A stretch of 64,000 bases of DNA, from contig NC_134102.1 in the NCBI RefSeq assembly GCF_000715075.1, positions 100,896,266-100,960,265 on the forward strand, read 5' to 3'. The position numbers and the translations under genes were made by a program. The notes beneath the pieces are model-generated. The model did not search any database. It was given only the letters and a program-made list of their open reading frames with translations, and was not told the origin of the DNA. The DNA comes from Nicotiana tabacum. Taxonomy: Eukaryota; Streptophyta; Magnoliopsida; Solanales; Solanaceae. Positions 22,691-34,499 of this stretch are shown in pieces (the first letter of the stretch is position 1; each line of letters starts with the position of its first letter).

Positions 22691-23251
22691 CTAGGTAGAT
22701 TTACCGCCACAATGACTTGTTCTTGGCCATAGCCCCATTCCCCTTGATAATTTCTCAACTACCTCTCTAGTTAGGCCTTTTATAAGTGGATCCGACACAT
22801 TATTACTTGACTTTACATAGTCAATCGTGATAATTCCTCTAGAGAGTAATTGCCTAATGATTTTATGTCTTCGTCGTATATGACGAGATTTACCGTTATA
22901 CATAACGCTCCCAGCCCTTCCAATTGTCGCTTGACTATCACAATGTATGCATATTGGTGCCAACGGTTTGGGCCAAAATGGAATGTCTTCCAAGAAATTC
23001 CGGAGCCATTCAGCTTCTTCACCGGCTTTATCTAAGGCTATGAATTCAGCCTCCATTGTAGAGCGGACAATACATGTTTGTTTGGACGACTTCCAAGATA
23101 CCGCTCCTCCACCAATAGTGAATATATATCCACTCGTGGACTTAGAATCAGTTGAACCGGTGATCCAATTTGCATCACAGTATCCCTCAATCACCGCAGG
23201 GAATTTACTGTAGTGCAAGTCAAAGTTCTGGGTATGTTCTAAATATCCCAA
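22691..23251 (-). pseudogene. Copia RNase H domain
   Basis: C-terminal polyprotein segment of 186 residues with [54 protein letters not shown] and a C-terminal block typical of copia RNase H. It would degrade the RNA strand during reverse transcription. A stop-containing gap at 23252-23435 separates it from RT. Confidence 0.9.
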
Positions 23252-23435
23252 AACTCATTTCATTGCCATCCAATGAGATTGGCCTGGATTGCTCGTATAT
23301 CGACTCAGTTTACTTATAGCACAAGCTATATCTGGTCGTGTACAATTCATGATATACATTAAGCATCCCAACACACGAGCATAATCCAATTATGATATGC
23401 TTTGGCCTTTATTCTTTGCTAATGCAAGATTCACG

Positions 23436-24152
23436 TCAATTGGAGTCTTTGACAACTTTAAAGCCCAAGTGCTTGAATTTTTCAAGTACTGTCTTAATAT
23501 AATGAGATTGTGACAATGCCAGACCTTGAGGAGTCTTATGGATCTTAATTCCCAGAATTAAATCAGCAACTCCCAAGTCTTTCATATCAAACTTGCTATT
23601 GAGCATACGCTTAGTAGCATTTATGTTGGCAATGTCATTACTCATTATCAGCATATCATCCACATATAGGCAAACAATGACTATGTGATTTGGAACATTT
23701 TTAATGTACACACATTTATCACATTCATTTATCTTAAAACCATTTGACAACATTGTTTGGTCAAATTTCGCATGCCATTGTTTGGGTGCTTGTTTTAGTC
23801 CGTAAAGAGACTTAACAAGTCTACATACCTTCTTTTCTTTACCTGGAACCACAAACCCTTCAGGTTGTTTCATGTAAATTTCTTCCTCCAACTCTCCATT
23901 TAAGAAGGCCGTCTTAACATCCATTTGATGAATTTAAAGACCATACACTACAGCTAATGCTACTAACATCTGTATGGACGTAATTCTTATAACTGGAGAG
24001 TATGTATCAAAGTAGTCTAGACCTTCTCGTTGTCTATACCCTTTGACTACGAGTCTTGCCTTGAATTTATCAATAGTGCCGTCATCTTTGATTTTTCTCT
24101 TAAAAATCCATTTAGAACCCAAAGGTTTATTTCCAGGAGGAAGATCAACCAA
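23436..24152 (-). pseudogene. Copia reverse transcriptase
   Basis: Minus-strand RT in two open pieces (24152-23934 and 23924-23436) parted by one stop near 23931. The first has PLGSKWIFKRKIKDDGTIDK and YKARLV-like FKARLVVKGY. The second has MDVKTAFLNGELEEEIYM, SLYGLKQAPKQWH and the catalytic YVDDM (about 23665-23652). It would synthesise cDNA. Confidence 0.92.
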
Positions 24153-24155
24153 TTC

Positions 24156-25343
24156 TCATGTATGGTTGTTCAATATGGATTCTATTTCACTATTGACTGC
24201 CTCTTTCCAAAACAATGATTTCGAAGAAGTCATAGCTTCTTTAAATGTTTGAGGCTCATTCTCCAATAAGAAAGTCACAAAATCTGGTCCAAATGAAGTA
24301 GACGTTCTTTGACGTTTACTACGTCTTGGATCCTCCTGATTACATGTACTTTCTTTTGTTTCTTCCCGAGGTCGTTTAGATCCTTTACCAAACGACTCAC
24401 ATTCCTTTTTATACAGATATATATTTTCAAAGAACTCAGCATTATCTGATTCTATAACCGTATTATTATGAATGTCAGGATTTTCTGATTTATGAACCAG
24501 AAATCGATATGCTTTACTATTTGTCGCATATCCTATGAAAACACAATCAACGGATTTCGGTCCTATCTTTACCCTTTTGGGTTTAGGAACTTGCACTTTT
24601 GCCAAACACCACCACACTTTAAAATAATTCAAGTTGGGCTTCCTTCCTTTCCATTTTTCATATGGAATGGATTGTGTTTTGCTATGGGGCACTCGATTTA
24701 ATATTCGATTAGCCGTAAGAATGGCTTCCCCCCACAAGTTCTGTGACAAACCAGAACTTATCAACAACGCATTCATCATCTCCTTTAATGTGCGATTCTT
24801 TCTTTCCGCAATCCCATTAGATTGGGGCGTGTAAGGGGCTGTTGTTTGATGAATAATTTTATATTCTAAACATATTTCTTCAAAAGGAGATTCATATTCA
24901 CCACCCCTATCACTTCTTATCATTTTTACTTTCTTGTTAAGTTGCATTTCAACTTTATTTTTGTATTGCCTGAATGCGTCTATTGCTTCATCTTTACTAT
25001 TCAGTAAGTAAATATAGCAATATCGAGTACCGTCGTCAATAAAAGTTATGAAATACTTCTTTCCACCGCGAGATAGTATTGACTTCATGTCACAAATATC
25101 TGTGTGAATTAAGTCTAAAGGATTTGAATTCCTTTCAACTGCCTTATAAGGATGTTTAACATACTTAGATTCCACACATGTTTGACATTTTAATTTTTCG
25201 CATTCAAACTTAGGCAGTACTTCCAAGTTAATTATTTTTCGCAAGGTTTTATAATTGACATGACCCAAACGTACATGCCATAAATTATTTGACTCAAGTA
25301 AGTAAGAAGAAGCTGAAATATTATTATTGTTTTTCACAACCAT
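24156..25343 (-). pseudogene. Copia GAG-pre-integrase and integrase, 395-residue open frame
   Basis: The longest well-preserved retroelement frame in the window. The N-terminal zinc-binding pre-integrase part has LWHVRLGHVNYKTLRK and CQTCVESKYVKHPY. The rve core carries the catalytic triad in context: HTDICD, then FIDDGTRYCYIY, IRSDRGGEYES, and QTTAPYTPQSNGIAERKNRT with the final Glu. The C-terminal part has GCxAKVQVPKPKR-like and VFIGYATNSKAYRF motifs plus a basic tail (RRSKRQR). It is bounded by stops near 25346 and 24153; the second looks like TGG changed to TGA in an otherwise continuous polyprotein. Confidence 0.93.
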
Positions 25344-25348
25344 TACAT

Positions 25349-26086
25349 TTAGATTGAAAAGGCCCTCGGGAGGTAACCTTTTCCTACAAATATTTCATTC
25401 TTACTTATGACAACCTTGTTGGACACAAAAATGCACTTAAAATCGTGTTTAACAAGAAGTCCAGTAGAGACTAAATTCTTTCTCATTTCGGGAACATGAA
25501 GGACATTGTTCAAAGTCATGACCTTGCCAGAAGTCATTTTCAGAAATATCTTCCCATATCCTTCAACTTTTGCTGTTGAAGCATTTCCCATATAAACTGT
25601 CTCTCCGGGTCCAGCAGGAGCATAAGTAGCAAAAGCTTCTCTAACTGCACAAACATGGCGAGTGGCTCCTGAATCAAACCACCACAGTTTAGGATTTCCT
25701 ACCAAGTTACATTCAGAAAGCATGGCACACAAGTTATCAACATCATCATGCTTTACTACCATGTTTGCTTGACCCCTTTTCTTGTCTTTCTTCGGAGCAC
25801 GACACTCCGTAGATTTGTGTCCCATTTTCTCACAGTTGTAGCAGTTTCCACTGAATCGCTTCTTGCTTGGGTTGTATTTCGGACCAGAAGCCTTCTTCCT
25901 CTTTTTGTTATCTTCAATAATATTTGCTCCCATTATTGTTGAATTTTCACGGCCTCTCCTTTTAACAGCTTTATTGTCCTCTTCGATTCTCAACCGAACA
26001 ATGAGATCTTCAAGGGACATTTTCTTTCGTTTGTGTTTCAAATAATTTTTGAAGTCCTTCCACAACGGAGGCAACTTCTCAATCAT
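25349..26086 (-). pseudogene. Copia gag C-terminus and protease
   Basis: A 245-residue segment. It holds the gag C-terminal part (LPPLWKDFKNYLKHKRKKMS), a CCHC zinc knuckle (CYNCEKMGHKSTEC) and a basic linker. The aspartic protease active site follows in WWFDSGATRHVC, with MGNASTAKVEGYG and LNNVLHVPEMRKNLVS. It is joined to the upstream gag part by a single stop near 26093. Confidence 0.92.
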
Positions 26087-26095
26087 TGCTGCTAC

Positions 26096-26641
26096 TTAAA
26101 ATGCTTCATTGATGACAAGACCTTCAGCAAGTAGATCATGAATAATCACTTGCAATTCCTGGACTTGGGTAATAATAGACTTGCTATCTACCATTTTGTA
26201 GTCCAAAAATTTTGCGGCAACGAATTTCTTCACCCCGGCATCTTCAGTTTTATATTTCTTTTCAAGCGCATTCCACAATTCTTTTGACGTCTCCACGCCA
26301 CTGTATACATTATACAGATTATCATCCAGTCCGCTAAGAATATAATTCTTACATAAAAAATCAGAATGCTTCCACGCTTCAATCACGATAAAGCGTTCAT
26401 TCTCTGGAGTTTTATCTGGCAGATCAGGAACATCTTCCTTGATGAACTTATGTAGACATAACGTAGTTAAGTAGAAGAATATCTTCTGCTGCCAGCGCTT
26501 GAAATCAATCTCGAAAAATTTTTCGGGTTTTTCTGCCGGTGCCAATGCCGGTGTTCGGCTTGTCGATGCGTTGGTAGTCACCGTCGGAACAACTTGGTTC
26601 TCGCTTTCAGTCGTCATTTTTTCTGTAAAAGAATGACACAA
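26096..26641 (-). pseudogene. Copia gag N-terminus
   Basis: A 181-residue open frame at the start of the polyprotein. The likely initiator is the Met before TTESENQ, 8 codons inside the longest frame. It contains the UBN2-type gag pattern (FFEIDFKRWQQKIFFYLTTL, VYSGVETSKELWNALEKKYK, KKFVAAKFLDYKM). It would form the virus-like particle. It ends at a stop where the relative would read through into 26086. Confidence 0.9.
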
Positions 26642-26783
26642 ACAAACGTTTAATAAACGTTTTCAAACTAGGGTAAAAATCACGTAGATTTTAATCTCCA
26701 ACAAAACGCCACGAAGGCTTTACTCTCCAAAACGGGAGTACACAAAACACAAATACAGAAATAAATATTAAATTCCTTAAGAT

Positions 26784-27642
26784 TGTTAGTCCCGCCAATA
26801 TTGCTGTATTTGTAAATAATAATTCTGCAAAATATAAGTTATCGTAATGAAACAGTAATTAATTCGAGCCCACTGAATTCACAGTGTTTTAAGGAATTTA
26901 ATCCCCTCCTAGTACCCAAGGTAATGGATTATTTCCTACCAGGATAGAACGAATCACACACTAGTGTAGCGGTACTTCAAACCCCAGTGTTTCAGCGAAC
27001 ACAAAGTTCGGTAGCAAATCATACTTACAGTTGCTTTGTTTGAAGTTAAAACAATGCAGAACAAAGGAGTAGAAACTCAGAAAATCGTATGGAAATGCTG
27101 AGAGGAAGGAGTGCAATGTATAGCCAAAGTTGAGCGTTTTTCAGTTTTGTTGGTGTTTTTCGTTTTTTGTTCGTGTCTTTCTTCAACAGCTGCTGCACAT
27201 ATATATAGCAGCCAGCTTTGAAGATGAACGACCCTCCATCCTCCATGGTGGAGCATGCACTAGCTTGTTTGTGGAGCAAGCACTTGGCCATGGTGGGAAG
27301 AGCATTAGGCGGCTGCTATTGCAGCTGGTGGTCAATACACGGATTGGAACATATCCGTTACAAATCAATCGTTTGACCAAATTCAAATCCGTAGCCGTAG
27401 CCGTAGCCGAGCGAGCGAGCGACGACGGCGCGAGGCTTGCTTTCTTCTTAACTCTTTAAGAGCTACAAGAAGAGCAATTATATATATACCCACCAAAAAT
27501 CTTTTCCTCTTCCAATATGGGACAATGTCTAATTGTCAAGAGGGAGAAACTTAAAATTTTACTCAAAAATTTTATTTTCCCTTCATTTCTCATTCACCCT
27601 CATTTTAAGACTATTTCATCTTAAATAACAAAAACCTCAACA
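26784..27642 (-). repeat. 5' LTR of the copia element
   Basis: 859 bp, from tgttagtcccgcc to acctcaaca on the plus strand, near-identical to 21187-22134 apart from a deletion of about 90 bp and scattered changes. The downstream primer site is not the common initiator-Met type, and I cannot assign the tRNA. Confidence 0.93.
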
Positions 27643-27647
27643 CCAGC

Positions 27648-27916
27648 ATCTATTGTCCGTATAAAATTGCCACGAGGCCCCAATTAAAAGTGTGCCTGAC
27701 CAGCTACCTGAAATTCCCCTACAATAATCTTGTCACTTTGGTTGGATTGAAAACACTGCGCAGTATCAAACAGAGTTCATAGCAACATTAGCATTCTCAT
27801 TTCTTCACGAATTACAACCACGCTAGTCGCCCTGTGCTTTAAACGCTATTTGTCGCGAAACCCATGCTATTTTAGATTGTTTTCGCATCACCAAACTGCA
27901 TATAGAGAATGAGCGA
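27648..27916 (-). pseudogene. Unidentified coding relic, section between copia and SINE
   Basis: Continuation of the relic at 20249-21186. The minus strand has an open stretch with two or three stops, in the same frame as the sequence left of the copia element. No motif recognised. Confidence 0.35.
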
Positions 27917-28134
27917 CAACAACAATAACAACCCAGTATAATTCCATTAGTGGGGTCTGGGGAGGGTAGTGTGTACGCAGACCTTACCCCTACCCTAGGG
28001 TAGAGATGCTGTTTCCGATAGATCCCCGGCTCCTTCCCTCCAAGAACTCCCCACCTTGTTTTTGGGGTGACTCGAACTCACAACCTCTTGATTGGAAGTG
28101 GAGGGTGCTTACCAATAGAGCAACCCACTCTTGT
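27917..28134 (-). mobile_element. TS-type tobacco SINE
   Basis: The minus strand reads a tRNA-like head (gctctattggtaagcaccc as A-box region, gagttcgagtc as B-box). A body with ggtctgcgtacacactaccc follows, ending in a gttgttattgttgttg tail. TS SINEs end in (TTG)n and derive from a tRNA, probably tRNA-Lys. Flanks aatgagcga (27908-27916) and aatgagaga (28135-28143) form a 9-bp target duplication with one difference. It interrupts the unidentified coding relic. Confidence 0.9.
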
Positions 28135-28135
28135 A

Positions 28136-29357
28136 ATGAGAGACTGCGACCAAATAGATTCAAGGATGGGACAGGATATCCAAGTCGTTGTTCTCTCGAG
28201 TGCCATAACAAATGCAACAGGGTACTCCCAATTGACTAAAGTCTCACAAACACCATTTATGAAACCACTGTTGGAGTAATGCTCCCACTTAAGTGGACAA
28301 AATTGCTTCTTCTTGTCCCTGGCAACAGCTTATCCACGCAGATTTTCAGTATAAAAAGGAAACTGCTGCTGCTAATGGAAATTGGTTATTATTGCAGTCA
28401 ACATCAATGAATTGAACATCACTCCCACACTCCATCGCAACCAAAATTTCAACAGAGCTCACGACATCCTTATCTTTGCTAACACAATTAATTTGTTATT
28501 TCCATAAGATAGACCCTGACTAATGGCATTTAATATAGCATTACCTTGACTTCTATATGGATAATCAATCTCAATAGCAGTGAGGTCAAACATGTGAACA
28601 TTGAAATGTGAATTCTGACTTCTGTCCATATTTGAAGAGTAAAAAGTACCCACAACAGATATAATGATGTTCCATTAAAGCTTGCCAATAATCAGGAAGC
28701 CAAATGATTTTACCAGTTGTATGCACACCTTTACATCAAAAGTCATCAGCGGGGACAATAAGCTTGACAGTAGCAAGGAGTTCATCTCCATGTTTCTGGA
28801 CAAATGGGTCTGGCATATGACGAAGAAGAAGCATCGTATTTCGCTCCTCATCAGTTTCAGCAGCATGAAGTTGTACATCCGTTGCACAAGTAGGAGTGAA
28901 CGGAATCTGCGCAGCAAATCCAAAATGTGTCATCACAAAGACGGCTTGAGCATATGTAACCAGCACATAGAAAACTTTCGCCCTTTGTTGCACAGTTTGT
29001 GGATAAGAGCATGGGGAAAACGAAATAGGGACTTTTAAGCCCAGGCCAATTGCCACTTGCAAAACACCCTCTGTTAGATAAATCTCGAAATCAAATTTAT
29101 ACCACAAATAGACAGGCACCTCTCCCATGGTATTTAGCTGCTCTAATAACCCAAACGTATTGAAACTATTATCGCCATGTGATGGTGCAGCTTCATTGTA
29201 TGGCTTCCATGACAAATTGAAGGAGCCAAAATAGAGGTACGAGAGTGATGTTTTATACGTCAATACCACACAAGAGGGGATGATTTGTGTGGTGTTCAAT
29301 TTTTCACGTGCGCAGATTATAGAAGGACCTGGTTCTTCTATGCGTTCCAACTACTAC
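28136..29357 (-). pseudogene. Unidentified degraded coding relic, middle section
   Basis: The best part is a 204-codon open minus-strand frame at 28736-29350 with normal amino-acid composition. Another 64-codon stretch lies at 28459-28653. I recognise no family. The alternating hydrophobic pattern and a block around PVYLWYKFDFEIYL look beta-rich and could fit a jelly-roll capsid of a picorna-like plant virus, but that is a guess. No zinc finger, protease, helicase or polymerase motif is visible. Whole relic, with insertions removed: about 3 kb of one-strand coding potential. Confidence 0.45.
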
Positions 29358-30010
29358 TGTTGCGGAATAATAAGTACAGAAAATAAAGAAGACAGAGATT
29401 TTTACGTGGAAAACACCTGGCTCAAAAGGTGAAAAAACCATGGCTTACTTCCCAGTAAGATTTTCCCAAAATCTCTTTACTAAATCAGTGAGCCAAAACA
29501 ACATTTACAAAATACTTTTGTAAACCTAGAATTAACTCTAATCCCGTTGTGGTACACAGCCTCTAACTGTTGCGACAACTTCAAGTTAACTCTAACTTGA
29601 ATACTCTGAGTACCTATTACAATTGCCTCTAGATAAAGCTGAAAGATACAATATGAAAACACCTACTACAATTGAACTAGAATAAAAGATAGACATTTGA
29701 AACTGATTCTTCTATCTGGTTCATGTAGCTTCAGGTTCGCACACTTGAATCACACATAAACTGCTTGCAAAATGCCTTGTTATTTTGCTCTCAATTCACG
29801 TTTAACTTCTGTTTTTGTGCGTCCAATGTAGAATCAAAACTTCCTGCGATTTATAGAGTTAGTAGAGTAGAAAGCAACTAGAGTTCTAATGCTAATCTTC
29901 CTTGGTGGAAGAGTTCTAGTTAATCTCAACTCCTAACTCCTTCCTTATCTTGGATAATGTTCTCGTTGAATAAGGAGTTTTTCTCTTTATCAATTATGCA
30001 ATTTTTTCGA
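29358..30010. mobile_element. Probable copia-type solo LTR
   Basis: Begins TGTTGCGGAATAATAAG and has the ttttacgtggaaaac and accatggcttac blocks that I associate with solanaceous copia LTRs. It separates two parts of the unidentified relic. I could not fix the right end or find a target duplication, so the boundary near 30010 is approximate. Confidence 0.5.
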
Positions 30011-30814
30011 TCAGAAGATATCTATTATTATGTCAGATTTAGTTTATCTCTGCATGTGCATCTCACGTACTTTGAATCTTCCCGTGTCTATGCCTACCAG
30101 TGATGGACCTGGTTATCTTCAAAACTATTCTTTGCTTGGGCCAACAGAGAGGAAGTTATTTACATTAATAGACTTATCTGATGCACTGGTCGAAACAGCC
30201 TTGACAGCAAGGTCAGCGGATATGCGAGGGTAAGCAATAGTAACCCTCCCAATATCTTTACACATCTCACAGGGAAAAGTGGCAACATGCGCAACATATA
30301 CACCGGGATCAAACTAAAGTTGTAAGCATTTAATCTTAAGCATCAATGTGGTGCCATCCATAATCAAGATGTCACTCCCAGATTCACTGTACCTTCCACA
30401 ATACGAATTTGACTGCACATTAGTGACGACTTTGGAGTAGCAGCTATGGGACATGACATCGAACAACTGGGGTAAGTGATTTGTGGGAACTTGGAGAATG
30501 ACTGTTGCAGTTGATGGCCAGGATCGAACACTTTGGAGTGGTGGTGAGGCATTTCGTCGAACACCAGAGCTGCGGTCTTGTCGGAATAGTCATGTACTGA
30601 ATCTACAACTTCTTTGGTAGTATCCGTATTCGTCAACTCAGTGAACAGAAAAATCCACCCAGGTTCATTTCTTTGAGGGTTTCCATCGAACACTTTGGTA
30701 TGAAAGAACTTCCTCCCTAGTTGATTTACTATTTGCTGACTTAGATTCAATCGCTGGGAGAATGATAGTGGAACTGGTGAACATCTTAGAGTCGTCGCTC
30801 ACATCTTGCAGTAG
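30011..30814 (-). pseudogene. Unidentified degraded coding relic, N-terminal section
   Basis: A 128-codon open minus-strand stretch at 30364-30750, extended upstream in frame to about 30810 without an ATG. More open sequence with one or two stops reaches about 30030. It shares strand and style with 28136-29357 and 20249-21186. The true start is missing, apparently removed at the junction with the Ty3/gypsy fragment at 30815. Not recognised. Confidence 0.4.
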
Positions 30815-30992
30815 TGTTACACAATTAGTGATGATTAGTAATGTTATTAGTAGTTATAAATGTAAGGTAGAAGTTAATAAACCAACTGTTGTTTAGTTAG
30901 TCATTTCCGGAAGTTAGTTAGTACTCAAAAGTTAGTTGGAAAGTTGTTAGAAGGAATCTTCCATTCATTTCCAATTCAGTACATATAAGTGA

Positions 30993-32277
30993 TTGGGTGA
31001 ACTGAAAGAGCAAATGTTGAACCCTTCAAAAAGGAATGAAGAAGATGTAAATAGGCCCAGCGGATCTAAGTCCAGATCCAATGGTAAAGAATCATTTGAA
31101 AGATTCATGTGGAAGAGGAAGAAAATTAAACAGATGATCGACATTATTCCAAGTATGCTCAGATTTCATTTCCTAGATTTTTGGGAAATGATTGAAGATC
31201 GTGGCTATTCAAGGTAGAATAATTTTTCCAAATTGATAAGGTTCCTGCTGTGGAAAAGATCATGGTAGAATCACTGCATTTGGAAGGTGAATCCATGGAA
31301 TATCATCAGGCTTTTATGAAATATAGGAGTTACACTCAACTACCTACATGGACTGAGTATGCTATGGCCCTAATTGAAAAGTTAGGTGAGAACTATGATG
31401 AACCTATGGAGGAATTGAAGAAGTTTGTCTAGTCTGGTAGTGTTAAAGAGTATCAAACAGCCTTTCAAAGGAGTCTCACAAGGGTGAATCTATCACAAGA
31501 GAATGCGATCAGCTGCTTTATAGGAGGATTGAAAGAGCAGTGAACATAGCAGTGAAGATGACAAACCCAAGATCTCTTGCTCAAGCTTATATAGATGCAC
31601 ATTCCAAAGAGATTATACAGAGGGTGTCATTGCTTCCAGCACAGACAACTAATTTTAAAAGGAATGTGGATCAGAAATACCAGAGCAGCCCATTATTAGC
31701 TCTGCCAGCTCCCAAGAAAGATCAGCAAACTATCTTTAGGGGAGGTTTTAATAGGATGAAGCTGAGTGGTGAAGAAGCTAATGAGAAAAGGGCAAAGGGG
31801 TTGTGCTACTTCTGCAATGAGAAGTATGTGCAGGGTCACAAATGCAAAAACCTTAAGCAAGTATATGCATTAGAAGTAGAGGAGCAACTGGACCTTGGGT
31901 ATTGTAAGAACGATGAAGGGTCAGGAAATCAAGAGCAAGTGCTAGAGTTAGCTGAACAGGAAGAACACATGGAGTTATCAGTTCATGCATTGAATGGTTC
32001 TATGGGGTTCAAATACATGAGAGTTATTTGCTACCATGCTAGAAAACCATTGCACATTCTCATAGATACTGGAAGCACACACAATTTCATCAACTCTGAT
32101 TTGGTGAAGAAGTTGAGGTGTCTTATAACAACCACCTGCCCTCAGATAGTTAATACTGCAAATGGTAGTGGTATGATGGTGGATACTGCTTGCATGTTAT
32201 TTTGGCTACTGAAAGGTGCTGAGTTCGAAGCCAATTTCATGTTGTTGCCATTAGCAAATTATGATGTGGTACTATGA
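30993..32277 (+). pseudogene. Gypsy gag and protease (CCHC and DTGSTHNF)
   Basis: Gag pieces at 30993-31217 and 31250-31432 (MEYHQAFMKYRSYTQLPTW, YAMALIEKLGENYDEPMEEL). A longer frame at 31540-32277 has the zinc knuckle CYFCNEKYVQGHKC (about 31804-31845) and the aspartic protease active site ILIDTGSTHNFINSDLV (about 32059-32110). A stop near 31430 and frame changes separate the pieces; the frame ends at 32275 (TGA in ANYDVVL*VEWL, normally VLGVEWL). The knuckle and protease style resemble Reina-type chromoviruses. Confidence 0.87.
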
Positions 32278-32307
32278 GTTGAGTGGCTAATCACTCATGG
32301 GGATATC

Positions 32308-33365
32308 ATGATGAACTTTAAGAAACTCACTATGGAGTTCTTTTATAAAGGAAGGAAGCATGTGCTCAGGGGTGCTGCTGACCAAATCAAGTATGTCAGT
32401 GCTGGAAAAATAGACAAATTATCATGTACTCAACCTCAACTTGCAATGATTCAAGTTATTTCATGTGTAGAAAATAAGAGCATACTGTGGTAATCCTTGG
32501 AGGCTAGCAGTGAAAATTGCATAAATGATCCTGGTTTAACATTACTGCTAGAAAAGTGCAGGGATTTGTTTGGTGAACCTACTGCATTACCACCATCTAA
32601 AGGAATATTTGATCACAAAATTATTCTTCAAAATGGTACTGAACGTATAAACAAAAGGCCCTATAGGTACCCTGCAGGGAAAAAAGACATAATTGAGGGC
32701 TTAATGCAAGAGATGTTGGATCAAGGCATAATTCAGCCTAGTTGCAGCCCATTTGCATCTTCTGTAGTGTTAGTAGGAAAAATGGATGGTGCCTAGAGGT
32801 TGTGTGTGGACTATAGGGACCTCAACAAACAGACCATAAAGAACAAGTTTCCAATTCACATTGTTGAAGACTTGTTGGATGAATTAGGTGGTTCAGATGT
32901 CTTTTCTAAGATTGATCTAAGATCATGTTATCATCAGCTAAGGATGGTTGTTGCTGACATTCCTAAAATAGTCTTTAGAACTCATTCAGGCCACTATGAG
33001 TATCTTGTTATGCCTTTTGGCTTATCTAATGCACCAGCTACTTAAGGGACTCATGAATACTGCATTCCATCAGTTCTTACGAAAATTTGTTCTAGTCTTC
33101 TTTGATGACATCTTGATATACACCAAGACTATGCAAGAACATCTGCAACACCTACAATTGGTATTTGAAGAAATAAGGAGACACCAGCTATTTTCAAAGA
33201 TGAGCAAATGCTCTTTTGGAGTCCAAATGATTGAATACTTGGGTCACTTCATCACTGCTGAAGGTGTCTCAATAGACCCCCAGAAAATTGCAGCTATACA
33301 GAACTGGCCCATTCCCAACAATCTAAAACAATTGAGAGAATTTCTGGGATTAGTAGGCTACTAGA
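32308..33365 (+). pseudogene. Gypsy reverse transcriptase, truncated
   Basis: Linker at 32308-32493, then RT pieces at 32497-32796, 32800-33045 and 32996-33364. Motifs: [60 protein letters not shown], then FFDDILIYTKT with catalytic DD. It ends with REFLGLVGY at a stop. Stops near 32491 and 32797 and a frameshift near 33045 disable it. RNase H and integrase are missing. Confidence 0.88.
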
Positions 33366-33399
33366 ATCAACGGGAATAGTGAATACAGTAAGGAAAAAT

Positions 33400-33655
33400 G
33401 CACGGTATCACCCTTCGTTCTTTTACTCTCAATCTAACCATAAAATCAATAGAAACGTCACGGCATCACCCTTCGTGCTTTTACACTCACAATATGGTAC
33501 GGCATCACCCTTCGTGCTTTTACACTCACAATATGGCACGGCATCACCCTTCGTGCATTAACACTCACAATATGGCACGGCATCACCCTTCGTGCATTAA
33601 CTCTCATATCATGACACGGCATCACCCTTCGTGCATTAACACTCTCCGTTACCAT
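33400..33655 (-). repeat. 39-bp minisatellite with cacggcatcacccttcgtgc
   Basis: Six tandem units of about 39-41 bp, each with cggcatcacccttcgtgc then a variable ttttacactcacaatatgg or cattaacactcac tail. Part of the adjoining LTR fragment. The open frames across it are a by-product of a period divisible by three. Confidence 0.9.
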
Positions 33656-34499
33656 AATGCAATGCATAAATAATAACAGGGAGATATAATAACAAGTACA
33701 AACCTTACTTCAACATTTGGTTCCACAATATAAATCTCAACTTTTAAATAAATACTCGATTACCAACAGAAAATCTGTAAACATGATAATGACGATCAAT
33801 TTAACAACACTAGTATAAACATGTAGCAATTAGGCATAGGAAGAGACAATATAAGAAAACGGAAGAAACATGGAAAAACAGGTAAATTGGCGGCGCATAA
33901 GTACTCGTCACCTCACATATACGCCGCTCACATGAATTTCACTTAGCAAATAATCTAAGGTTCTTAATTCCCTCAAGTCAGGGTTATACACAACACTTAC
34001 CTTACTTCGAAGGCCACTTAATTCTCAATCACAGTTTTTCTTTTGTAATTCACCTCCAAACCACTCGTATCTATTCATAAATGACTCAATAATATCAAAT
34101 ATTGCTAAAGGAATCAATTATATTGCATAAATTAAATTTTCCTCCAAAAAGTCGAAAAATCGACCCCGGGCCCGCTTGGTCAAAATCCGAGGTTCGGACC
34201 AAAATCCTTTTACCCATTCACCCCCGAGCCCGAATATGTAATTAGTTTTGGAATCCGACCTCAAATTGAGGTCTAAATTCCCAAATCCCTAGTTTTCACC
34301 CTAACCCCTAATTCTACCGTGAAAAATCTAGATTTTAGGTTAATGATTCATAAAATGTAATGGGTAATTGAAAGAAAATAGTTTAGAAGCATTTACCAAC
34401 ACTTTGGGGAAGAAAATGACTCTTGAAAATCGACTATACCCGTTTGGTTCTTGAAACATGTTGAAGAAATGGCTAAAACCCGTGTTTGATTCTGTTTTA

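Larger units (their letters stand above)
21187..27642 (-). mobile_element. Nearly complete Ty1/copia retrotransposon on the minus strand
   Basis: Two LTRs (21187-22134 and 26784-27642) bracket gag, protease, integrase, RT and RNase H in copia order (integrase before RT), all on the minus strand. Exact 5-bp duplication ccagc. The integrase style (LWHVRLGHVNYKTLRK, PLDLIHTDICD) resembles Tork/Tnt1-type copia elements from memory. Only a handful of stops interrupt the polyprotein, making it one of the best preserved elements in the window. Confidence 0.95.
30815..33365 (+). mobile_element. Truncated Ty3/gypsy element (Reina-like): partial LTR, gag, protease, RT
   Basis: A likely LTR start TGTTACACAATTAG at 30815 is followed within about 170 bp by gag, so most of the LTR and leader is missing or very short. 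Coding order is gag, zinc knuckle, protease, RT, then an abrupt break at 33365 inside the RT/RNase H linker. RNase H, integrase and 3' LTR are absent. A different LTR fragment begins immediately afterwards, so the break is a deletion or recombination junction. Confidence 0.8.

Noticed and set aside
28006..28279. Open frames on both strands
   Set aside because: They lie within and beside the TS SINE, whose tRNA-like sequence explains them.
33400..33655. Regular 39-bp repeats resembling a CRISPR array
   Set aside because: Whole units repeat rather than repeat plus unique spacer, the host is a plant nuclear genome, and the array lies in an LTR.
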